Of a stretch of DNA of 5,045 bases, positions 1 through 5,045 are shown piece by piece. The notes under the pieces are model-generated. The model did not search any database. It had not been told where the DNA came from and was given only the letters and a program-made list of their open reading frames with translations. The DNA is from Gammaproteobacteria bacterium (GTDB taxonomy: Bacteria; Pseudomonadota; Gammaproteobacteria; JABDGN01). Each line of letters begins with the position of its first letter. Position 1 is the stretch's first letter. The DNA lies in contig JAESTO010000079.1 in the NCBI GenBank assembly GCA_016763565.1, forward strand, positions 1 to 5,045. The letters run 5' to 3'. The translations under genes were made by a program, and so were the position numbers.

Positions 1-480
1 AATAATAGAGGCCAATAGAATCACTGCTGCTAATTCAAAGGCATAAACATAATGCGTATAAAGCACCTGGCCTAATGCTGCGGTATTACTGTAATGAATA
101 CCGTGATGCTCAGGTCGTACTGTTGCCAAGGCGAAATGGGGCGGCGAAATAGCATAAGCAATAATAGCAACCAACAAGACAACCATGACGATAGCAAAAG
201 GTAGGTAACGTTTAAAAGATCCATGTCCAGGCAAGTGCTCGACATTCAGCATCATCACCACAAATAGAAAAAGTGTCATCACTGCACCAACATAAACCAG
301 GATTAGCACCAATGATAAAAATTCTGCTTCCATCATCATCCACATACCCGCAGCAGCAACAAAGGCCATCACCAAAAACAAAGCGCCTTGTACTGGATTA
401 CGGGATGCAATTACCATGACGCCCGATCCGATGGTAACCATAGCAAAAAGATAAAAAATAATTTCAGTTATATTCATCAT
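1..480 (-). CDS. nuoJ: NADH-quinone oxidoreductase subunit J, 3' part missing
   Basis: NuoJ (ND6 family) is a small membrane subunit of the proton-pumping arm of complex I. Translating 480 down to 1 gives 160 open codons with no stop, so the C-terminal end lies outside the window; relatives are about 165-210 residues. Hydrophobic segments fall near residues 4-25, 29-49, 53-78, 92-112 and from 143 on, matching the five-helix family layout. Hallmarks are ASRNPVQGALFLV (25-37) and EAEFLSLVLILVYVGAVMTL (51-70); the latter is the third helix, with the YVGAV segment that forms a pi-bulge in known structures. ALGQVLYTHYVYAFELAAVI (135-154) is the usual ALG..LYT.Y...FE block before the last helix. 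The start is ATG at 480-478, overlapping the nuoI stop as TAATG. A second ATG follows at once (477-475), and the true start could be either. Translation is probably coupled to nuoI. Confidence 0.95.
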   Translation of the reverse strand, partial: MMNITEIIFYLFAMVTIGSGVMVIASRNPVQGALFLVMAFVAAAGMWMMMEAEFLSLVLILVYVGAVMTLFLFVVMMLNVEHLPGHGSFKRYLPFAIVMVVLLVAIIAYAISPPHFALATVRPEHHGIHYSNTAALGQVLYTHYVYAFELAAVILLASII

Positions 481-967
481 TATCTGTACGGTGCATCCTG
501 TTCTCTATCGGCAGCAATTTGCTTTTCATACTTATCACCAATTGCCAATAATTTTTCTTTTGTCAAAATATTTTCACCCCGTTTCTCAAAATGGTAGTTG
601 CTTTCATTTGTCAGCACAATGGCGTCAACAGGGCATGCTTCTTCACAAAAACCACAATACACACATTTAAATAAATCGATATCATACTTAGCCGTACGGC
701 GCGAACCATCTTCACGCTGTTCAGAGTCGATAGTAATAGCTAATGCCGGACACACAGCCTCACATAATTTACATGCGATACAACGCTCTTCACCATTCGG
801 ATAACGACGCAAGGCGTGCAAACCACGCATACGCGGTGACACCGGGGTGGTTTCTTCGGGAAATTGCACGGTATTTTTCGCTTAGAGAAATATTTTCCGG
901 TCAGCTTCAAGCCTTTAAGCAATTCCCACAAGAAAAAAGTTTTAAACAATCGTTGAATCGTTTTCAT
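480..967 (-). pseudogene. nuoI: NADH-quinone oxidoreductase subunit I, single-base frameshift
   Basis: NuoI is the 2x[4Fe-4S] subunit that carries clusters N6a and N6b towards the quinone site. The start is the ATG at 967-965, overlapping the nuoH stop, and gives [19 protein letters not shown], the standard N-terminus. At residue 32 the reading frame breaks. The rest of the protein, from [12 protein letters not shown] to the end, continues in the neighbouring frame (869-480). Without rescue, translation from 967 gives 75 residues ending at 740, with no cluster ligands. The span of 488 bases is one short of 489, the length for 162 codons plus stop, and 162 residues is the usual family size. 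In the restored protein the ligands are C63, C66, C69, C73 ([11 protein letters not shown]) and C102, C105, C108, C112 ([11 protein letters not shown]). The GTG at 869-867 that could open the second part is just the codon for conserved V34 and has no ribosome binding site. The gene may be intact in the living cell if the lost base is a sequencing error. Confidence 0.93.
870..878 (-). other. Frameshift site in nuoI
   Basis: On the coding strand this stretch reads AAAAATACC. The upstream frame reads CGA AAA ATA CCG (R-K-I-P). The conserved downstream frame needs ACC GTG CAA (T-V-Q). One extra base restores the frame. A base added after AAAAAT gives K-I-T-V-Q, matching the KRKITVQ-type sequence I recall for relatives. 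A sixth A in the run gives K-N-T-V-Q. In the downstream frame a TAA lies just upstream, within the codons for S28-K29, so the crossover must fall in these few bases. Confidence 0.85.
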
Positions 968-1992
968 GATGTAAACCACGGAGCAAGATGTAAATTACTG
1001 GCAACGCCTATGACAAAAATCCAGACAATAGTCACTGGAATTAATATTTTCCAGCCTAAACGCATAATTTGATCGTAACGGTAACGCGGGAATGTCGCGC
1101 GAATCCATAAAAATAACAGCATAAAAACAAACATTTTTGATAATAACCACACAATGCCAGGCACCCAAGCAAACCATTGCGCAATGATTGGAATGCCCTG
1201 AAAGGGTGATAACCAACCGCCCATAAATAACACTGCCGCCAAAATGGCAATCAAAATCATGCTAGCATATTCGGCTAAAAAGAATAAAGCAAAGCCAGCG
1301 CCAGCATAATCAACATGGAAACCAGCAACAATTTCTGACTCGCCTTCGGCCATATCAAACGGTGCCCGATTGGTCTCTGCCACACCCGAAATAAAATACA
1401 CTACAAACAAAGGAAACAGCGGTAACCAATACCAATGCCAAATACCACCACTTTGTGCAATAATAATTTGATTTAAATTCATTGAGCCAGCAGCCATTAA
1501 TACACCAACAATAGCAAATCCCATAGCAATTTCATATGAAACAATTTGTGCACAAGAACGCAGTGCACCAAACATGGCATACTTAGAATTAGATGACCAA
1601 CCAGCAATCAGCACACCATACACGCCCAATGACGTTAAGGCCAAAATATATAATACCCCCGCGTTAACATTGGCCAACACTAAATGAACATCAAAGGGGA
1701 TAACAGCCCAAACTGCAAATGCTGGCACCAAAGTAAGCAGTGGCGCGATAGCAAATAAACGCGGATTAGCAGCACTGGGTATAATAATTTCTTTGGTCAA
1801 TAATTTAAGTACATCAGCAAAAGGTTGTAACAAACCTTGGAAACCAACCCGGTTAGGGCCAATGCGTACTTGCATGTAACCAATGACTTTGCGTTCAAGG
1901 TAAGTATAATACGCCACAGAAATAATTAACGGAATCAAAATACATAGAACTTTCACCGTAATCCATAACACATTGAATAATAAATCTAACAT
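964..1992 (-). CDS. nuoH: NADH-quinone oxidoreductase subunit H
   Basis: NuoH (ND1 family) is the membrane subunit at the joint of the two arms of complex I. It forms much of the quinone-binding chamber and the entry to the proton path. The 342-residue frame is complete and close to family length (325 in Escherichia coli). Many hydrophobic segments alternate with well-known conserved loops: [20 protein letters not shown] (residues 31-50), [15 protein letters not shown] (54-68), [20 protein letters not shown] (205-224) and [15 protein letters not shown] (296-310). The acidic loop around 211-221 faces the quinone cavity in known structures. The ATG lies inside the last codons of nuoG and has a strong GAGGTGA ribosome binding site at good spacing, which supports this start. 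The stop TGA overlaps the nuoI ATG in an ATGA junction. Nothing in the protein looks degraded. Confidence 0.98.
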   Translation of the reverse strand: MLDLLFNVLWITVKVLCILIPLIISVAYYTYLERKVIGYMQVRIGPNRVGFQGLLQPFADVLKLLTKEIIIPSAANPRLFAIAPLLTLVPAFAVWAVIPFDVHLVLANVNAGVLYILALTSLGVYGVLIAGWSSNSKYAMFGALRSCAQIVSYEIAMGFAIVGVLMAAGSMNLNQIIIAQSGGIWHWYWLPLFPLFVVYFISGVAETNRAPFDMAEGESEIVAGFHVDYAGAGFALFFLAEYASMILIAILAAVLFMGGWLSPFQGIPIIAQWFAWVPGIVWLLSKMFVFMLLFLWIRATFPRYRYDQIMRLGWKILIPVTIVWIFVIGVASNLHLAPWFTS

Positions 1993-4301
1993 GCACTCAC
2001 CTCAACTTGTCCGCTACTCAAACCATAGCTTTGCATAAAACCACAAGGCACGAGTAGGCAGTTATCGGCAACATATTCACTGATAATCACGGGTAAAACC
2101 ACTGAATACGTTTGTTGTTTGAGCATAATGTTTTGCTGTGCGCTTAAGCTTAATGAGTGCGCTAACTTGGCATTGATAGTAACGCGTACGTCACTGTCGC
2201 TTGCCGCCTGCAACGCCGATGCACGACGCACAATATTATCACCACGATACATTGGCCAGTAGGTAATTAAACGATGTGTGGCTTTGATTAATTTCTCGGG
2301 TGCTGGATGTGCTTTAGTAATAAAATGATTAGCGGCAATTTTTTCTTTAATTTCAGCCAATACTTGTGATGAAGCATCATAATTAAAACCATCGACTTTT
2401 AATAAATTAGCTAACACTCGCAACACTTTCCACGCTGGCCGTGCTTGTGCTAACGGTTTTGCTACCGCAGTAAAACTTTGCCAATCGCCTTGTGCATTGA
2501 CATAGGTGCCAGACGTTTCTGTGGATGGTGTCACGGGTAAAATAACATTCGCATACGCTAGCATCGTTTCGCTTTGAAATGGCGTTAAGCTCACAACAAA
2601 CTCTGCTTGTTGCAATGCTGCTAACGCCTGTTTGGCTTGAGCGCAATCTAATTCAGGTTCAACACCTAACAACACATAAGCGGCTAATGCGTGTGAAAAT
2701 GCTTGCTGAACATTTAATCCTACGGCTACTTCACCACCCCCTACACCACGGTGTGGCACAGTACCCGCTAACCATGCACCCGCACTATTGGCACCCACGC
2801 TTAAACAACCATAACTCGCCACACTAAATCGTGCAATCATTTTTGTTAACGCATCAATAGTGGCTGCATCGGGATGATTCAATGCCTCAGCACCCAAAAC
2901 AATTGCAACACGTTCATTGGTTTTTAATATTTCAGCAATGGTCTGTTCATACGCGCTTACTTCGCAATGTTGCACACAATCATCGGTCGCACCCAAGGCT
3001 TTAGCAATATTACCCAGACTCGCAACAATATCACCGGTTAACACTTCATGACTCAAGGGTAAATTACACTGATGGTTGCTACTGTGAATCGCCATCACGT
3101 GGCCACCCTGCTGAATGGCTTTACGCAAACGTAAACAAGCCAACGGCTGTTCTTTTTGAATATTGCTCCCCACTAACAAACACACATCCAGTTTTTCTAA
3201 GTCAGCAATGGGCAACCCTAGTTGTGGAAAAAGGAGAGAAAATTGTTGATGAGAAAAATCAACTTGCTGTAAACGGTGATCAATATTATTAACGCCCACG
3301 CCCCGCAATAATTTTTGTGCGAGATAATGTTCCTCAGTTGTCGCGTTAGGCGATACAATACCAGCAAGCTGTTCAGCACCTGCGTTATTTAAAATCTTTT
3401 GCAAACCTTCAACCGTAAACTCTAATGCGGTTTGCCAATCAACTGTTTGCCATTTGCCATCGCATTTAATTAAAGGTTGTTCAACACGTTCTTCAGAATT
3501 CAAACCTTGATAGCTAAATCGATCACGATCAGACAACCATACCTCATTAATGCTTTCGTTTTCTTTCGGTACAACACGCATCACTTGATTATTGCGCATG
3601 TGAACATGAACGTTTGCACCCAAACAATCATGAGCAGCAATGGTATCGTACTGCTGTAATTCCCAGGGGCGTGCTGTAAATCGCGATGGTTTAGCGGTTA
3701 AAGCACCGACAGGGCAAATATCGATCATATTACCCGATACTTCAGATTCTACAGCACGTTCAACAAACGTGCCAATTTCAGTGTGGCCACCGCGATTAAT
3801 TAATCCTAGTTCGGGCATGCCAGCAATTTCTTGGCCAAAACGTACACAACGAGTGCAATGAATACAACGCGTCATATCAGTGGCAATGAAAGAGCCGATG
3901 TTATTATCTTTCACCACACGTTTGCCATCGTTAAAACGTGACACATCGCGACCATAACCCATCGCCAAATCTTGTAGTTCACATTCACCACCTTGGTCGC
4001 AAATCGGGCAATCCAAGGGATGGTTAATCAATAGAAATTCCATCACTGCTTTTTGTGCCTGAATAGCTAGGGGTGATTGAGTATGAATTTTCATACCTTC
4101 AGCCACTGGCGTAGCACAAGCTGGCATGGGTTTTTTCCCCTCGCCCACTTGCACTAAGCACATCCGACAATTAGCCGCAATCGATAATTTTTTATGGTAG
4201 CAGAAACGCGGGATATAGATACCTGCTTCATCCGCTGTTTGGATGATCATATCACCTGGGTTGGCTTGTACTTTTTTGCCATTTATTTCAAAATTTATCA
4301 T
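1986..4301 (-). CDS. nuoG: NADH-quinone oxidoreductase subunit G (iron-sulfur subunit)
   Basis: NuoG is the large iron-sulfur subunit of the peripheral arm of complex I and relays electrons from NuoF towards NuoI. The 771-residue frame is complete. The N-terminal 2Fe-2S ferredoxin domain has C34, C45, C48 and C62 (cluster N1b). Next comes the His-Cys3 motif H94, C98, C101, C107 (N5), then C146, C149, C152 with C196 in DICPVGAL (N4). After this lies a molybdopterin-oxidoreductase-like domain, catalytically silent in this family, with the late block [11 protein letters not shown] around residue 600. The four extra cysteines that bind N7 in Escherichia coli are absent; only C226 lies in that region. 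This is the mitochondrial/Paracoccus type, whose usual length is about 690-790 residues. The ATG start is set by the N-terminal ferredoxin fold and sits 9 bases after nuoF; its ribosome binding site is weak. The stop overlaps nuoH by 7 bases. Confidence 0.98.
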   Translation of the reverse strand: MINFEINGKKVQANPGDMIIQTADEAGIYIPRFCYHKKLSIAANCRMCLVQVGEGKKPMPACATPVAEGMKIHTQSPLAIQAQKAVMEFLLINHPLDCPICDQGGECELQDLAMGYGRDVSRFNDGKRVVKDNNIGSFIATDMTRCIHCTRCVRFGQEIAGMPELGLINRGGHTEIGTFVERAVESEVSGNMIDICPVGALTAKPSRFTARPWELQQYDTIAAHDCLGANVHVHMRNNQVMRVVPKENESINEVWLSDRDRFSYQGLNSEERVEQPLIKCDGKWQTVDWQTALEFTVEGLQKILNNAGAEQLAGIVSPNATTEEHYLAQKLLRGVGVNNIDHRLQQVDFSHQQFSLLFPQLGLPIADLEKLDVCLLVGSNIQKEQPLACLRLRKAIQQGGHVMAIHSSNHQCNLPLSHEVLTGDIVASLGNIAKALGATDDCVQHCEVSAYEQTIAEILKTNERVAIVLGAEALNHPDAATIDALTKMIARFSVASYGCLSVGANSAGAWLAGTVPHRGVGGGEVAVGLNVQQAFSHALAAYVLLGVEPELDCAQAKQALAALQQAEFVVSLTPFQSETMLAYANVILPVTPSTETSGTYVNAQGDWQSFTAVAKPLAQARPAWKVLRVLANLLKVDGFNYDASSQVLAEIKEKIAANHFITKAHPAPEKLIKATHRLITYWPMYRGDNIVRRASALQAASDSDVRVTINAKLAHSLSLSAQQNIMLKQQTYSVVLPVIISEYVADNCLLVPCGFMQSYGLSSGQVEVSAC
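1997..2003 (-). promoter_or_regulatory. Ribosome binding site of nuoH
   Basis: The coding strand reads GAGGTGA, a seven-base match to the 16S rRNA anti-Shine-Dalgarno sequence, with four bases before the nuoH ATG. It lies inside the last codons of nuoG. It is the only strong ribosome binding site I see at the four junctions in the window, and it supports the chosen nuoH start. Confidence 0.8.
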
Positions 4302-4310
4302 TGCTTATCG

Positions 4311-5045
4311 TTAACTTTTTATCAGTTCTTCAAACTCGTGTCTAAAATGCCGTAAAAATCCTTGCACTGGCCAAGCCGCGCCTGGACCAAAGGCACAAAT
4401 CGTATTGTTTTCGATATTGTCGGCTATTGTTTGCAATTTATCAATATCATCCCTAGTACCTTGTCCCTCTTCAATACGTTTAAGCACACGATACATCCAA
4501 CCCGTACCTTCACGACAAGGTGTACATTGCCCACACGATTCTTCCATATAAAAATAGGCTAAGCGTCGTGCCACAGATACCATAGAGGTATTTTCATCCA
4601 TGACGATCACCGCACCTGAACCTAAAGCGGAACCTGCAGCCGCTAAGCTGTCAAAGTCCATAGAGGTATTCATTATTGTATCCGCGGGCAATACTGGCAT
4701 GGAACTACCGCCGGGGATCACTGCTTTTAATTTTGCGCCGTTTAACATACCGCCGGCAAGGGCTAATAACTCAGCAAAGGGAATACCTAACGGCACTTCA
4801 TAATTTCCTGGCTTTTCCACATGGCCAGTCACACTAAAAATTTTTACACCACCATTTTTTGGCGTGCCTAAATTAGCAAACCACTCGGCACCTTTTTGCA
4901 TGATCACGGGTACAGAAGTAAACGTTTCAACATTATTAATGGTGGTTGGTTTGCCATAAACACCAAAATTGGCCGGAAAAGGTGGTTTAAAACGTGGCAC
5001 ACCACGCTTGCCTTCCAATGAATTCATCAATGCGGTTTCTTCACC
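4311..5045 (-). CDS. nuoF: NADH-quinone oxidoreductase subunit F, 5' part missing
   Basis: NuoF is the NADH- and FMN-binding subunit of complex I. It oxidises NADH in the cytoplasmic arm and passes electrons to cluster N3. The reading frame is still open at the window edge, so 244 C-terminal codons are visible of a protein usually 420-440 residues long. The fragment opens with GEETALMNSLEGKRG, a family hallmark, so any start codon inside the window is internal and not the true start. Further conserved blocks are KPPFPA and TINNVET, followed by a SLBB-like domain around visible residues 65-115. The N3 cluster ligands are in SCGQCTPCREG (visible C171, C174, C177) and TICAFGPGAAWP (C217). The residue after CAFG is Pro where most relatives I recall have Asp or another residue. 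The gene ends in TAA, 9 bases before nuoG. The frame is intact throughout the visible part. Confidence 0.97.
   Translation of the reverse strand, partial: GEETALMNSLEGKRGVPRFKPPFPANFGVYGKPTTINNVETFTSVPVIMQKGAEWFANLGTPKNGGVKIFSVTGHVEKPGNYEVPLGIPFAELLALAGGMLNGAKLKAVIPGGSSMPVLPADTIMNTSMDFDSLAAAGSALGSGAVIVMDENTSMVSVARRLAYFYMEESCGQCTPCREGTGWMYRVLKRIEEGQGTRDDIDKLQTIADNIENNTICAFGPGAAWPVQGFLRHFRHEFEELIKS

Noticed and set aside
965..979. Upstream in-frame ATG for nuoI at 979-977
   Set aside because: It would add MVYI before the conserved [14 protein letters not shown] start. The ATG at 967 forms the typical ATGA overlap with nuoH and matches the family N-terminus.
743..1072. Plus-strand open frame of 109 codons across nuoI and the end of nuoH
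   Set aside because: It lies antisense to two clearly conserved genes, resembles no family I know, and owes its length to the coding bias of the opposite strand. Other plus-strand frames at 388-597, 598-804, 2579-2827, 3477-3861, 4362-4562 and 4600-4803 are rejected for the same reason.
995..1250. Extra minus-strand open frames inside nuoH
   Set aside because: They overlap conserved NuoH sequence in another frame and are shadows. The frame at 2407-2646 inside nuoG is the same.
1986..4301. NuoG as truncated, being shorter than the roughly 900-residue Escherichia coli protein
   Set aside because: The protein has both ends, all N1b, N4 and N5 ligands and the late SGTYVN block. The mitochondrial-type family is normally this length.
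4302..4325. A promoter or terminator between nuoF and nuoG
   Set aside because: The gap is only 9 bases, with no hairpin followed by a T-run on the coding strand and no -35/-10 pair that I can support.
5022..5030. A nuoF start inside the window (TTG at 5030 or ATG just after)
   Set aside because: The frame stays open to the window edge and reads GEETAL just before these codons, a conserved internal motif, so the true start lies outside.

Overview
The window is a contiguous piece of a bacterial nuo operon, which encodes respiratory complex I (proton-pumping NADH:quinone oxidoreductase). It is read entirely on the minus strand. In transcription order, from high to low coordinates, it holds nuoF (3' part, running off the right edge), nuoG (complete), nuoH (complete), nuoI (one frame break) and nuoJ (5' part, running off the left edge). 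This is the usual proteobacterial F-G-H-I-J order. I see no RNA gene, mobile element, CRISPR array, promoter or terminator, and no stretch without a gene longer than 9 bases.

The organism is most likely a gammaproteobacterium, with a betaproteobacterium as the alternative. The base composition is moderately AT-rich by eye. NuoI carries the long signature block typical of beta/gammaproteobacterial NuoI. NuoG is of the mitochondrial/alphaproteobacterial type and lacks the extra N7 iron-sulfur cluster of the Escherichia coli and Thermus proteins. A lineage such as the Legionellales would fit, but the window does not decide this.

The genes are packed for translational coupling: a 9-base gap between nuoF and nuoG, a 7-base nuoG/nuoH overlap with a strong ribosome binding site inside nuoG, a 4-base ATGA overlap at nuoH/nuoI, and a TAATG overlap at nuoI/nuoJ. 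NuoF binds NADH and FMN and passes electrons through cluster N3 to the chain of clusters in NuoG (N1b, N4, N5). NuoI carries the next two 4Fe-4S clusters (N6a, N6b) towards the quinone site, which lies against the membrane subunit NuoH. NuoJ is a small subunit of the proton-pumping membrane arm.

The one clear anomaly is in nuoI. Residues 1-32 and the remaining 130 residues are both well conserved but lie in different frames. Exactly one base is missing beside a run of five A's, near position 873. Adding one base restores a protein of 162 residues, the usual family length. Every other gene is intact, so this is either a sequencing/assembly indel, a very recent mutation, or (less likely) a slippage-rescued site. 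I found no sign of a new kind of system; apart from nuoI this is an ordinary core-metabolism region.
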